In this document: positions 1-8,580 of the stretch, in pieces | Layout: every line of letters begins with the position of its first letter | Position numbering within the stretch: position 1 is the stretch's first letter | Assembly (NCBI GenBank): GCA_934401915.1 | Contig: CAKRSV010000002.1 | Span: forward strand, 1 to 64,000 | Source: an uncultured Lachnospiraceae bacterium | GTDB lineage: Bacteria; Bacillota; Clostridia; Lachnospirales; Lachnospiraceae | Length of the DNA: 64,000 nt | Direction of reading: 5' to 3' | The notes under the pieces: generated by a model | What the model was told of the DNA's origin: nothing | Database searches by the model: none | What the model saw: only the letters and a program-made list of their open reading frames with translations | Program-made: the position numbers and the translations under genes

Positions 1-112
1 AAGAACTCAGAGAGGAAGTCAAAGAGGAAGTTACACAAGAACTCAGAGAGGAAGTCAAAGAGGAAGTTACACAAGAACTCAGAGAGGAAGTCAAAGAGGA
101 AGTTACACAAGA
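1..112 (+). repeat. 36-bp in-frame tandem repeat, about 3 exact copies
   Basis: Bases 3-38, 39-74 and 75-110 are identical 36-mers, and 111-146 is a diverged copy. The array continues beyond the window edge. Exact identity at the DNA level, third codon positions included, implies recent expansion or gene conversion. Confidence 0.9.
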
Positions 113-251
113 AATTAGAGAAGAAGTCAAAGAAGAGTTTGAAAAGGAGTTGCTTACCCGCATGATGGAGGCAAATGTTTCTCTCAGCCAGATGGCGCAG
201 TATACCGGCAGGACGGAAGACGAGATCAAAGCGCTGCTGGATGGGATCTGA
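1..251 (+). CDS. C-terminal part of a repeat-bearing protein, possibly Rpn/PD-(D/E)XK nuclease family (5' truncated by window edge)
   Basis: An open frame enters from the left edge (frame starting at base 3) and stops at 249-251. It opens with three exact copies of a 36-bp unit encoding ELREEVKEEVTQ, then a degenerate fourth copy, then a tail reading MMEANVSLSQMAQYTGRTED that looks like a short helix-turn-helix-like segment. Charged 12-residue repeats followed by such a tail are common at the C-termini of Rpn-like nuclease/transposase proteins of gut Clostridia; that assignment is inference because the catalytic domain lies outside the window. The repeat is in frame and should form a long charged helix or coiled coil. 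Confidence 0.5.
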   Translation, partial: ELREEVKEEVTQELREEVKEEVTQELREEVKEEVTQEIREEVKEEFEKELLTRMMEANVSLSQMAQYTGRTEDEIKALLDGI

Positions 252-308
252 CAGGATCCTGGAAAGAACATATGGCGATAGGGACATAGCAGGACGAGGT
301 GAAAAGAG

Positions 309-803
309 ATGGAAGAAAAGGATACGGAGGAATTGAAACCGAAAAAGGTTTCCGAGTCGGAGACGTCACAGCTCAGAGTGGTGATCTATCCGGATATCAA
401 TGGATTTGGAAGGCTGTTCGGGGGAAGGCTTCTGGCGTGGATTGACGAGGTGGCGGGTGCCACTGCCAGAAGACACTGCGGCAGGGATGCGACAACGGTT
501 GCGATCGACAATCTGTATTTCAAGTCGGGGGCATACTTAAATGACATCATTGTCATAATAGGAAAAGTGACCTATGTGGGACATACTTCTATGGAAGTCC
601 GGGTTGATACTTACCGGGAGGATGCCGATGGAACGAGGCATGTGATCAACCGCGCTTATTTTGTGATGGTAGCTATGGGCGACGATGGAAAGCCGACAGC
701 GGTTCCGCCGCTGATCCTGGAGAACGACGGCGAGCGTATGGAATGGGAAAACGCAGAGAAGCGGCGGGAACTCAGACTGATCCGCAAGCGGGAGGGCTAT
801 TGA
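309..803 (+). CDS. Acyl-CoA thioesterase, hotdog fold (YciA/BFIT-like)
   Basis: A 164-residue single hotdog-domain protein expected to hydrolyse acyl-CoA thioesters in the cytoplasm. The family-typical segment GRLFGGRLLAWIDEVAGATA lies near residues 34-53, with the Asp in the WIDE turn at the usual catalytic position, followed by the strand pattern VAIDNLYFKSGAYLNDIIV. The Arg/Glu-rich last 20 residues form a charged tail. A GAGGTG ribosome-binding site precedes the ATG by about 7 bases. It stands alone between the repeat protein and the ferritin-like gene, so physiological substrate chain length cannot be judged. Confidence 0.85.
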   Translation: MEEKDTEELKPKKVSESETSQLRVVIYPDINGFGRLFGGRLLAWIDEVAGATARRHCGRDATTVAIDNLYFKSGAYLNDIIVIIGKVTYVGHTSMEVRVDTYREDADGTRHVINRAYFVMVAMGDDGKPTAVPPLILENDGERMEWENAEKRRELRLIRKREGY

Positions 804-943
804 AAAACAGAAATGGCAATCATGGTTTATTGTCTGAATCACTAGTTTATTTAGAAGAACGAAGAAACAGGTATAGAAAACAGATTTTTCAGGAATAATA
901 CCATTGTAGTGTGAATTCTATAGTAAGAAAGGAAGAAGAAGCG

Positions 944-1402
944 ATGGTATTAAAGGAAAAGGAACGCGCAGCGATCAAGGATCTGCAGACACAGGAGAAG
1001 AGCTGTGTGGAAAAGTATGGAAAGTACGCACAGCAGGCGAAGGATCCGGAACTGAAAAGTCTGTTTCAGAGACTCCAGAAGGAGGAGCAGAAACACTATG
1101 ATTCGCTCGGCATGGTGCTCGACGGGACGGTTCCTACCTGTAACTGTAATGACAGCGATGGAAAAGACTATCAGCCAAAAGCAACATACACGGCGATGAG
1201 CAATCCGGATGACAAAGAAAATGACAATTTCCTTGCGACCGATTGTATCGGCACAGAAAAGCTGGTTTCCGGAGAGTACAACACGGATGTGTTTGTGTGT
1301 GGAGAGAGCAGCCTGCGTAAACTTCTGGCAGATATCCAGATCGAAGAGCAGAACCACGCGGAAATGCTCTACAAGTACAAAATAGCGAACGGTATGGCGT
1401 AG
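944..1402 (+). CDS. Ferritin-like / CotF-type spore coat family protein
   Basis: A 152-residue mostly helical protein with two E-rich helices, EEQKHYDSL near residue 46 and IEEQNHAEMLYKYK near the end, matching the ferritin-like EExxH pattern of CotF/YhjR-type proteins found in spore-forming Firmicutes. The centre holds a Cys-containing loop (TCNCND). I chose the ATG at 944 because AAAGGAAG lies just upstream; a GTG at 911 would add 11 residues without a good ribosome-binding site. A role in the spore coat is family inference, and a metal-binding or oxidative-stress role is possible. Confidence 0.6.
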   Translation: MVLKEKERAAIKDLQTQEKSCVEKYGKYAQQAKDPELKSLFQRLQKEEQKHYDSLGMVLDGTVPTCNCNDSDGKDYQPKATYTAMSNPDDKENDNFLATDCIGTEKLVSGEYNTDVFVCGESSLRKLLADIQIEEQNHAEMLYKYKIANGMA

Positions 1403-1423
1403 GGAAAAGAATAAAAAAAGAAC

Positions 1424-1452
1424 TTGCATAATAAAATGCCCTGTGCTATTAT
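1424..1452 (+). promoter_or_regulatory. Sigma-A-type promoter for the ABC-F leader
   Basis: TTGCAT at 1424-1429, a 17-base spacer, then TATTAT at 1447-1452. Transcription should start near 1459, giving a leader of roughly 335 nt before the ABC-F start codon. Confidence 0.65.
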
Positions 1453-1512
1453 GACATCATTCGGGAACGGTCATGTCCGTACCGAAAATAGTTAGAAAGA
1501 AAAGGTGAAGGA

Positions 1513-1524
1513 ATGCGGCGATAA
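1513..1524 (+). CDS. Possible 3-codon leader peptide (Met-Arg-Arg-stop)
   Basis: ATG CGG CGA TAA sits directly after AAAGGTGAAGG, a strong ribosome-binding site at normal spacing. The stop codon overlaps the 5' arm of an 11-bp inverted repeat. A ribosome paused on this frame would sit on that arm and could change downstream folding. Function is inferred from position only. Confidence 0.35.
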   Translation: MRR

Positions 1525-1681
1525 TAATTGACTTTGGAAAATGCAGATGGATTGAGAGATGGACTTGCCGGATGGCGAGGCCTGCTTTTGCATATACCGG
1601 ATTCAATTATTATGCGTATTTACTGAAACCTTCCGTCGTGGTCTGACCATGACATAATAGATAAGGTTTATTTTGCGTGTG

Positions 1682-1717
1682 AATCTGCTTGCGTATATGC
1701 GTGAGCAGATTTTTTTG
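1682..1717 (+). terminator. Intrinsic terminator inside the ABC-F leader
   Basis: AATCTGCT at 1682-1689 pairs exactly with AGCAGATT at 1704-1711 and is followed by a T run to 1717. It lies about 80 bases before the ABC-F start codon, so it would act as an attenuator. ATCTGC in its left arm is also complementary to GCAGAT at 1543-1548, offering an antiterminator pairing. Confidence 0.75.
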
Positions 1718-1795
1718 TGGCTGGGCGATGGAGAAAAATCTCCGGTCAGAAAAATGCCTCTTTGCGGCAGGTTATGCAGAGGAGGTTGTTAGTGT

Positions 1796-3334
1796 ATGGC
1801 ACAGATCAATGTGACGAATTTAACGTTCTGTTATGACGGTAGCTTTGACAATATTTTTGAAAATGTTTCCTTTTCGATCGACACATCCTGGAAACTGGGA
1901 TTGATCGGAAGAAACGGAAAAGGAAAGACTACGTTCTTAAATCTGCTTCGCGGCAGGATGGAGTATCAGGGAACGATCAGCGGCAATACGGTATTTGATT
2001 ACTTCCCGTATGTGGTGGCGGAGCGCGACCTGGTAAAGTCGGCTTCGGAGCTGATGGGAGAGTGGAAGCCTTCGGTGGAGGAGTGGCGTGTCCTGTGTGA
2101 ACTGGCGGGACTTCGACTGGATGCGGAAGTCCTGTACAGGCCATTTGGGACGCTCAGCCAGGGAGAACGCACGAAGGTAATGCTTGCCGTTCTGTTCGGC
2201 GGGGAGCAGGACTTCCTTCTGATCGACGAACCGACGAATCATCTGGACCGGCAGTCACGGGAGACGATCAAGGAGTATCTTGGATCGAAGGAGGGATTTA
2301 TCCTGGTATCGCACGACCGGGATCTTCTGGACGCCTGCGTGGATCATGTGCTGGTTCTGAATCGTCAGACGATCGAGGTGCAGAGTGGAAACTTTTCAAG
2401 CTGGTGGGAAAACAAACAGCGGAAAGATAACTTTGCCAGGATGGAGAATGAAAAGCATCTGAAGGAGATCGGAAAACTCAGGACGGCGGCAGATCGGTCC
2501 GCGAGATGGGCTGAGAAAAATGAGAATACAAAAATCGGCTTTGATCCGGTGAAGGAACCGGATCGGATGGTCGGGACCAGAGCCTACATAGGGGCAAAGA
2601 CGAAAAAGATGCAGTCGCGCGTGAAATCCTACGAGGTGAGAATGGAGCGCGAGATCCATGAAAAGGAGGGGCTTTTGCAGGATCTGGAAACCTGTGTGGA
2701 TCTCAAGATCAAGCCGCTTGTGTATCACAAGGAGAGACTGGTGCGGGCATACGAGTTTGGCCTCAAATACCGCGATGCCGGACAATGGCTGTTTGAAGAT
2801 ATGAGCTTTGAGCTAAGCCGCGGGGAGCGGGTTTTTCTGGCGGGAGATAACGGCTGCGGAAAGTCCAGTCTGATCAAGGCAATCCTGCAGACAGCAGAGG
2901 AGAAGCCGGATGAAAAGTTGGAGAAAAAGGGCGTGCTGGAGACGGCCTCTGGACTGGTGATATCCTATATCAATCAGGACACCAGTTTTCTGAAGGGAAC
3001 GGTGAAGGAGTTTTGCAGGGCAAGGAAGCTGGAGGAGAGTCTGTTTCTTGCGCTGCTGCGAAAGCTGGACATGAACCGGGAACAGTTTGGCAAAAATATG
3101 GAGGAGTATTCCGAGGGGCAGAAGAAAAAGGTGTTGATCGCGGCAAGCCTTATGACGCCGGCGCATCTGTATATCTGGGATGAACCGCTCAACTATATCG
3201 ACGTCTTTTCGAGGATGCAGATCGAAAAGCTGATCGCGACTTATGAGCCCACAATGCTTCTGGTAGAACACGACGTCCGCTTCCGGGAGGAGATCGCGAC
3301 CAAGGTGCTTGAGATATATCGTCAAACAGTGTAA
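1796..3334 (+). CDS. ABC-F family ATPase, Lsa/CplR-like ribosomal protection protein
   Basis: A 512-residue cytosolic protein with two ABC ATPase domains and no membrane segment. Domain 1: Walker A GRNGKGKTT at 38-46, signature LSQGE at 120-124, Walker B LLIDEPTNHLD at 141-151. A charged interdomain linker follows from about 195 to 305. Domain 2: Walker A GDNGCGKSS at 350-357, signature YSEGQ at 438-442, Walker B with DEPLNYID at 462-469. The NFSSWWENK segment at the first linker edge is typical of Lsa-type antibiotic-resistance ABC-Fs, which displace lincosamides, pleuromutilins and streptogramin A from the ribosome. Length matches Lsa(A) at about 500 residues. The attenuator-like leader supports drug-inducible control. 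Resistance spectrum cannot be read from sequence. Confidence 0.85.
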   Translation: MAQINVTNLTFCYDGSFDNIFENVSFSIDTSWKLGLIGRNGKGKTTFLNLLRGRMEYQGTISGNTVFDYFPYVVAERDLVKSASELMGEWKPSVEEWRVLCELAGLRLDAEVLYRPFGTLSQGERTKVMLAVLFGGEQDFLLIDEPTNHLDRQSRETIKEYLGSKEGFILVSHDRDLLDACVDHVLVLNRQTIEVQSGNFSSWWENKQRKDNFARMENEKHLKEIGKLRTAADRSARWAEKNENTKIGFDPVKEPDRMVGTRAYIGAKTKKMQSRVKSYEVRMEREIHEKEGLLQDLETCVDLKIKPLVYHKERLVRAYEFGLKYRDAGQWLFEDMSFELSRGERVFLAGDNGCGKSSLIKAILQTAEEKPDEKLEKKGVLETASGLVISYINQDTSFLKGTVKEFCRARKLEESLFLALLRKLDMNREQFGKNMEEYSEGQKKKVLIAASLMTPAHLYIWDEPLNYIDVFSRMQIEKLIATYEPTMLLVEHDVRFREEIATKVLEIYRQTV

Positions 3335-3402
3335 AATGACAGTATGTGTGACAGACACAAATTTGAGATGCACAGGTAAGGTGCATGGAAACGAGGAATC
3401 TT

Positions 3403-4059
3403 ATGAAGTATGAAAATATTTTAAAACATGTGGATCACACCCTTCTGACGCAGACGGCTACCTGGGATGAGATCAGACAGATCTGTGACGACGCGATCGC
3501 TTATCAGACGGCGTCAGTATGTATTCCGGCGAGCTATGTGAAGCAGGCAAAGGAGTATGTGCAGGACAAGATGGCAGTGTGCACAGTGATCGGTTTCCCG
3601 AATGGATATTCCACGACGGCCAGCAAGGAATTTGAGACGAAGGATGCGCTGATGAACGGCGCGGATGAGATCGATATGGTCATCAATATCGGCTGGGTGA
3701 AGGATGGAAAGTACGATCTGGTACAGCAGGAGATCAGCACCCTGAAGAAAGCATGTGGGGATAAGATCCTGAAGGTCATCATTGAGACCTGTCTCCTGAC
3801 AGATGAGGAGAAGATAAGGATGTGTGAGATCGTCACGGCAGCCGGAGCAGATTATATCAAGACTTCCACCGGTTTTTCGACAGCCGGAGCGACCTTTGAG
3901 GATGTGAAGCTGTTTGCAGAGCATGTCGGCCCGGATGTAAAGATCAAAGCAGCCGGCGGCATCTCCTCGATCGAGGATGCAGAGAAGTTCCTCGATCTTG
4001 GAGCAGAGCGCCTTGGAACAAGCCGTATCATCAAGATTCTGAAGGCGGAAGCGAAGTAA
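3403..4059 (+). CDS. deoC: Deoxyribose-phosphate aldolase
   Basis: A 218-residue class I aldolase that cleaves 2-deoxy-D-ribose 5-phosphate to glyceraldehyde 3-phosphate and acetaldehyde in deoxynucleoside catabolism. The Schiff-base lysine is in [10 protein letters not shown] and the second conserved lysine in [16 protein letters not shown] marks the N-terminus. I prefer the ATG at 3403 (GAGGA 6-8 bases upstream) over one at 3385. Its last 29 bases overlap the end of the convergent ABC exporter gene. No other deo gene is next to it. Confidence 0.93.
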   Translation: MKYENILKHVDHTLLTQTATWDEIRQICDDAIAYQTASVCIPASYVKQAKEYVQDKMAVCTVIGFPNGYSTTASKEFETKDALMNGADEIDMVINIGWVKDGKYDLVQQEISTLKKACGDKILKVIIETCLLTDEEKIRMCEIVTAAGADYIKTSTGFSTAGATFEDVKLFAEHVGPDVKIKAAGGISSIEDAEKFLDLGAERLGTSRIIKILKAEAK

Positions 4060-5836
4060 GAAAATCAAACTGTGACATATACAGTTTATAGTATTCCCCT
4101 TTTTGGGCGAGCAGTTCTTCATGCGTGCCGCGCTCCAGGATATCACCCCGGTCTACATAGAGAATGCAGTTCGAGTTTTTGATCGTGGAGAGCCGGTGCG
4201 CGATGATGAAGGAGGTTCGCCCTTTTAATAGTTCACTCAGTCCTTTTTGCAGGAGAAGCTCTGTCTCGGTGTCGATACTGGAGGTCGCTTCGTCGAGGAT
4301 CAGTACCTTGGGATCTGCCAGGAGCGCTCTCGCAAAGGAGATGAGCTGTCTCTGACCGGCGGAGAGCCGGCTTCCACGTTCGTTTACTTCCGTGTAATAT
4401 CCGTTTTCCATTTCCATGATGAAATCATGCGCACAAACTGTTTTGGCAGCCCGGATGACGTCTTCGTCGGAGGCGGTGCGGTTGCCGTAGCGGATATTGT
4501 CCATGATCGTTCCTGAGAAAATAAAGCTGTCCTGCATCATAACGCCCATCTGCGCGCGAAGGGAGTGGATCGTCACCTTGGAGATATCCACATCGTCGAT
4601 CAGGATCGTGCCGGAGTCGACATTGTAGAACCGGCTGATCAGATTTACGATGGTGGTCTTGCCGGCTCCGGTGGGGCCGACAATGGCGAAGCTTTCTCCG
4701 GGGTTAGCCGTAAAATTGATATTCTTCAGGATCGGATGTCCCGGATCGTAGCTGAAGCAGACGTTCCGGAATTCGATCTTTCCGGTGATCGGAGGCATTG
4801 CAACGGCGTCCGGCGCATCTTTTACCAGAACTTCCTCATCGATCGTCTCAAAGATACGCTCCAGATAGGAGATGGCGGTCAGCAGAGAGTTATAAAAGCT
4901 GGCCAGCGTGTTGATCGGATTCCAGAAGCCGCTGATATAGGCGGTAAAAGCGACCAGAACACCGACCGTAATGCCGGCGTTACCGCCCATCATCCAGCGG
5001 ATGCCGAGCACATACACGAAGGAGGTAGTGATGACGGAGATAATGTCAACACTCGGTCCCATCAGGAAATTGAATTTCACGGCGCGCATCCACGAACGCC
5101 GATAGCCGCTGCTGAGGTTGTTGAAGATATCGGTGTTGCGCTGTTCGCGGGTAAAGGACTGCGTGACGCGGATCCCGTTGATGCTTTCGGCAATGTAGGC
5201 GTTCAGATTGGACTGCTTGTTGCTCTGGATCTGCCATGCACGGCGCTGCTTTTTCTTGATCAGGACCACGACCAGAGCCAGCACGGGAAGACCGCACAGG
5301 CAGATGAGCGTAAGTCTGACATTGATCAGAAACATGAACACCAGAATGAATATCAGGTTACATAAGTCTGTGATCGTATTGATGATACCGTTGGAGAGAA
5401 GGTCACTTAAGCTGTTTACATAATTCACCACTCTGACCTGGATCTTGCCGTGCGGGCGATCGTCGTAGTAGGAGAAGGGCAGCTCCTGCAGGTGAGAAAA
5501 AATGTCATAGCGGAGCTGGTGGATGATATTCTGCCCGATCTCGTTGGTCACCTTGATCTTATAGCGGAGGCTGATGCAGGCATACAGGGCGATTAGCATC
5601 GTGAAGCCCGCATACATCCAGATCCCGCGCATATTTCTGGCGGGGATACATTCGTCCATCACGCGCATCAGAAACTGAGGGATCAGCATGGAAAGCGCGG
5701 AGGAGGAGAGCATGAGAAAAATGACGCATGCCATCGCCTTCTTGTAAGGCGTGATATAACCGGTCAGACGCTTTAGCTGGTTGAGATCGAAGTGATCTTC
5801 TAATATTTCATCTACATCGTATTTGTTGCGTGCCAT
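4031..5836 (-). CDS. ABC exporter half-transporter, catalytically complete subunit of a heterodimer
   Basis: A 601-residue half-transporter: an N-terminal six-helix exporter domain (about residues 35-340) and an ABC ATPase domain. Walker [10 protein letters not shown] starts at 387, the signature is LSAGQ at about 491, Walker [12 protein letters not shown] ends with the catalytic Glu, and the switch His is in IIAHRLS. All residues for hydrolysis are present, unlike the partner encoded just upstream at 5867-7594. Family members export drugs, lipids or peptides; substrate is not readable. Its 3' end overlaps deoC tail to tail by 29 bases. Likely co-transcribed with its partner and possibly controlled by the divergent AraC regulator. 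Confidence 0.9.
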   Translation of the reverse strand: MARNKYDVDEILEDHFDLNQLKRLTGYITPYKKAMACVIFLMLSSSALSMLIPQFLMRVMDECIPARNMRGIWMYAGFTMLIALYACISLRYKIKVTNEIGQNIIHQLRYDIFSHLQELPFSYYDDRPHGKIQVRVVNYVNSLSDLLSNGIINTITDLCNLIFILVFMFLINVRLTLICLCGLPVLALVVVLIKKKQRRAWQIQSNKQSNLNAYIAESINGIRVTQSFTREQRNTDIFNNLSSGYRRSWMRAVKFNFLMGPSVDIISVITTSFVYVLGIRWMMGGNAGITVGVLVAFTAYISGFWNPINTLASFYNSLLTAISYLERIFETIDEEVLVKDAPDAVAMPPITGKIEFRNVCFSYDPGHPILKNINFTANPGESFAIVGPTGAGKTTIVNLISRFYNVDSGTILIDDVDISKVTIHSLRAQMGVMMQDSFIFSGTIMDNIRYGNRTASDEDVIRAAKTVCAHDFIMEMENGYYTEVNERGSRLSAGQRQLISFARALLADPKVLILDEATSSIDTETELLLQKGLSELLKGRTSFIIAHRLSTIKNSNCILYVDRGDILERGTHEELLAQKGEYYKLYMSQFDFLTSLPPSES

Positions 5837-5866
5837 GATTGTTCTCCTTCTGAATATAGAGTGATG

Positions 5867-7594
5867 CTAACGGGGAATTTCCCCGTACTGGTTATGAAAA
5901 GCGGTCGCATAATAGCCATTCTGCGCAAGAAGCTGGGCGTGCGTGCCACGCTCGATGATCCGCCCGTTGTCCATGACGAGGATCAGATCCGCGTCCTTGA
6001 TCGAGGAGATCCGGTAGGCGATAATGAAGATCGTGCAGTTGTTGCGCAGCTTTTTGAGCTGGGTCTGGATATAGCTTTCGGTTTCCATATCGACGGCGGA
6101 GGTCGTGTCGTCCAGAATGAGGATGGACGGATCCTTCAGCAGGGCGCGGGCGAGTGAGATCCGCTGCTTTTGTCCGCCGGAAAGACCGACGCCGCGCTCG
6201 CCGACAATCGTGTCATAGCCATCGGGAAGCGCCTGGATAAAGTGGTTGGCGTCTGCCATGATGGCGGCTTTCTTTACTTCCTCGAAGGGGCAGTCCGGTC
6301 TGGCGTAGGCAATATTTCCCTCGATCGTGTCTGAGAAGAGAAAGACGTCCTGCATCGCCATGCCGATATTATCCCGCAGATCGTAGAGATTCAGGTCCCG
6401 CACATCGGTTCCATCGACCAGCACCCTGCCGGAGGTGGTGTCGTAGAAACGGCAGAGCAGGTTCATAATGGTGGATTTGCCTGCCCCGGTGGAACCGATA
6501 ATGCCGACTGTCTGGCCCGGTTTTACGGAAAAATCAATATCGTGTACGATATCCTCCCCGTCTGCCTGGTAGGAGACGTCCTGAAATTCCACATAACCCT
6601 TGAAGTGCTTGCGAGCAGGCGCATTTTCCGGCGCCTTGACGGAGGGCTCTTCTGTGTAGGTGTCATAGATCTTTTCTGCTGAGGTGACAAAGCGCTGGAT
6701 ATCATTGACCCACCAGCCTGCCATACGCAGAGGCACGGTCAGCATCCAGAGGTAACCGTTCACTGTCACCATATTTCCGAGGCTGATCTCGCCCCGGATG
6801 ACCATGTAGCCGCCGTAGACCATGAGGATGATCGTCAGGAGGTTTGAGAGCATTTCAAAGACCGGAACATACTTCATCCAGATCTTGGAAGCGTCAAGCT
6901 GGGAGGCGCGGAATGCGTCGTTTTCCTTATTGAATTTTTCAATCTCATAGTCCTCTTTGGCAAAGGCCTTTACAACCCGGTTGCCGCTTACGTTTTCCTG
7001 TACAAAGGCATTGAGGGAGGAGAAGCAGTCCCGGTTTCTCTGAAAAGCAGGCTTTACCTCGCGGGCCTGCAGGTAGGTGGTGATCGCCGTGAAAGGAAGG
7101 ACAGCCATCATAAGCAGCGCGAGCTTCACATTTACGGTGAAGATCATGATCAACGCAAAGCCGAACAGCAGGATATTTTCGTACACAGAATAGATCACGT
7201 AGGCGACAAAATGGCGGATGGCATCCATGTCGCCGGTCTGGCGGGACATCAGATCGCCGGTGCGCTTGCGGTTATAGAAGGCAAAATCCTCCTCCAGCAG
7301 CCTGCGGTAAACCGTGTCACGCAGGGTGTAGAGTGTGCCCTGTGAGCAACATTCAAACACGACCTGATAAAAGAAACGCAGGACGCCCCGGACTGCCGTT
7401 ACGACAAGCAGCGTGAGAATGAGCCTGGGCAGCAGGTCAAACTTTCCGCTGGTTATGACTTCGTCGACGATCAGCCCGGAGACATAGGGATTGATGATCG
7501 CAAGGACCGAGATCATTGTCGTCAGCACCAGTCCCAGAAGCATCATCCATTTGTATTTTTTCAGATAGGATAAAAACCATCGGATCGCTTTCAT
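5867..7594 (-). CDS. ABC exporter half-transporter, degenerate-ATPase subunit of a heterodimer
   Basis: A 575-residue half-transporter with six N-terminal membrane helices and one ABC domain: Walker A GSTGAGKST starting at 367 and a canonical LSGGQ signature. Two catalytic positions are changed: the Walker B Glu is Asp (LILDDTTSAVD, D496) and the switch His is Tyr (IIAYRIS, Y527). This is the asymmetry known from heterodimeric exporters such as TM287/288 and BmrCD, where one ATP site is non-hydrolysing. The partner gene starts 30 bases downstream. The upstream 133 bases are shared with the divergent AraC gene. Confidence 0.9.
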   Translation of the reverse strand: MKAIRWFLSYLKKYKWMMLLGLVLTTMISVLAIINPYVSGLIVDEVITSGKFDLLPRLILTLLVVTAVRGVLRFFYQVVFECCSQGTLYTLRDTVYRRLLEEDFAFYNRKRTGDLMSRQTGDMDAIRHFVAYVIYSVYENILLFGFALIMIFTVNVKLALLMMAVLPFTAITTYLQAREVKPAFQRNRDCFSSLNAFVQENVSGNRVVKAFAKEDYEIEKFNKENDAFRASQLDASKIWMKYVPVFEMLSNLLTIILMVYGGYMVIRGEISLGNMVTVNGYLWMLTVPLRMAGWWVNDIQRFVTSAEKIYDTYTEEPSVKAPENAPARKHFKGYVEFQDVSYQADGEDIVHDIDFSVKPGQTVGIIGSTGAGKSTIMNLLCRFYDTTSGRVLVDGTDVRDLNLYDLRDNIGMAMQDVFLFSDTIEGNIAYARPDCPFEEVKKAAIMADANHFIQALPDGYDTIVGERGVGLSGGQKQRISLARALLKDPSILILDDTTSAVDMETESYIQTQLKKLRNNCTIFIIAYRISSIKDADLILVMDNGRIIERGTHAQLLAQNGYYATAFHNQYGEIPR

Positions 7595-7727
7595 ATCGAA
7601 ACCCTCTCTTTGTCAGACTGATTATAGTATAAAAAATCCCACTCAAATGAAAATGTAATATCTTGCAATATAACTGTACATTTTTGTTTATTTTTAGTAC
7701 CATAGAGAGCGGAGGAGTATAAGTGAA

Positions 7728-8573
7728 ATGTGTGATATACAGGACATTCTGACAGAAGAGTTGAATCCGACGTTCCTGTTCACCTGGACGGGTGTGCGGA
7801 CAAGGGATGAGCAGAATTATCACTGCCATGAAAATCAGATAGAGATGAGCCTGATCCTGTCGGGGAGCGGCAGATACCGGATCGACGGCGAGATTTTCCA
7901 GATCGCAGAGGGGGATCTGCTGATCCTGAATCCGGGCTGTTACCATCAGGCGCTGACGGACGGTGGTGGCAATCCGATCGTGGAGTTTTTCGTCGGCTTT
8001 ACGGACATCGCGCTCAAGGGAATGGAGAAAAACCGCTTTGAGATCAAGGGGGCTCCGGTCATCCATACCCGGGGAGAATTGCGGCAGCGTCTTTTCCGGA
8101 TCGCGCGGAATATGCAGATGGAAAATGAAACATGGCAGCAGGGGAGATATTTCATGCTGCGGTCGTATCTGGTGCAGATGCTTCTTCTGCTGATCCGGGA
8201 ACAGGCGGAGCAGGTGAAGCCGCGCAAGGGCTATGCCTTTGAGTCGGTCAGCAAGAAGTACGTGGTGGAACAGATTCAGAATTATTTTGAGGATCATTAC
8301 GCGGAGAAGATCTCGCTGGATCAGATTGCGGAGAATATGTACCTCAGTCCGTTTTATATATCGAAGATCTTCAAGAGTGAGACGGGAGATACCCCCATCC
8401 ATTATCTGATCAATATCCGTCTGGAGCGGGCGAAGGATATTCTGGAAAAGGGAGAATGTAACAGTATCCAGGAGGTCGCGTCGATGGTGGGCTATGAGGA
8501 CGCCTATCATTTCAGCAAACTGTTTAAGAAAAAATATAAGGTGCCGCCGTCGCGGATCAGCAGGGGGAAATAA
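7728..8573 (+). CDS. AraC family transcriptional regulator
   Basis: A 281-residue regulator with an N-terminal cupin-like sensor (about 20-140, including YHCHENQIEMSLILSG and EGDLLILNPGCYH) and a C-terminal double helix-turn-helix DNA-binding domain (about 185-278, with ISLDQIAENMYLSPFYISKI and SIQEVASMVGYEDAYHFSKL). It is divergent from the heterodimeric exporter across 133 bases, which suggests it controls that pair in response to a small ligand. The His-rich cupin face is typical of sugar-sensing members. It is followed 7 bases later by the TraX-like gene. Confidence 0.88.
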   Translation: MCDIQDILTEELNPTFLFTWTGVRTRDEQNYHCHENQIEMSLILSGSGRYRIDGEIFQIAEGDLLILNPGCYHQALTDGGGNPIVEFFVGFTDIALKGMEKNRFEIKGAPVIHTRGELRQRLFRIARNMQMENETWQQGRYFMLRSYLVQMLLLLIREQAEQVKPRKGYAFESVSKKYVVEQIQNYFEDHYAEKISLDQIAENMYLSPFYISKIFKSETGDTPIHYLINIRLERAKDILEKGECNSIQEVASMVGYEDAYHFSKLFKKKYKVPPSRISRGK

Positions 8574-8580
8574 GGGGAAG

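Larger units (their letters stand above)
1403..1795 (+). other. 393-base intergenic region: promoter and structured attenuator leader of the ABC-F gene
   Basis: No gene longer than a few codons is present. The stretch holds a promoter (1424-1452), a minimal start-stop frame with a strong ribosome-binding site (1513-1524), an 11-bp inverted repeat (1521-1531 with 1603-1613), an intrinsic terminator (1682-1717) and the ABC-F ribosome-binding site. The layout resembles ribosome-mediated attenuators known upstream of several antibiotic-resistance ABC-F genes. Confidence 0.65.

Noticed and set aside
1..146. Short regularly repeated sequence resembling a CRISPR array
   Set aside because: The 36-bp units are directly tandem with no spacers, and the frame is open and coding; this is a protein repeat.
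1447..1494. 14-codon ORF starting at ATG 1451 as an ABC-F leader peptide
   Set aside because: Its start codon lies inside the predicted -10 hexamer and would not be transcribed.
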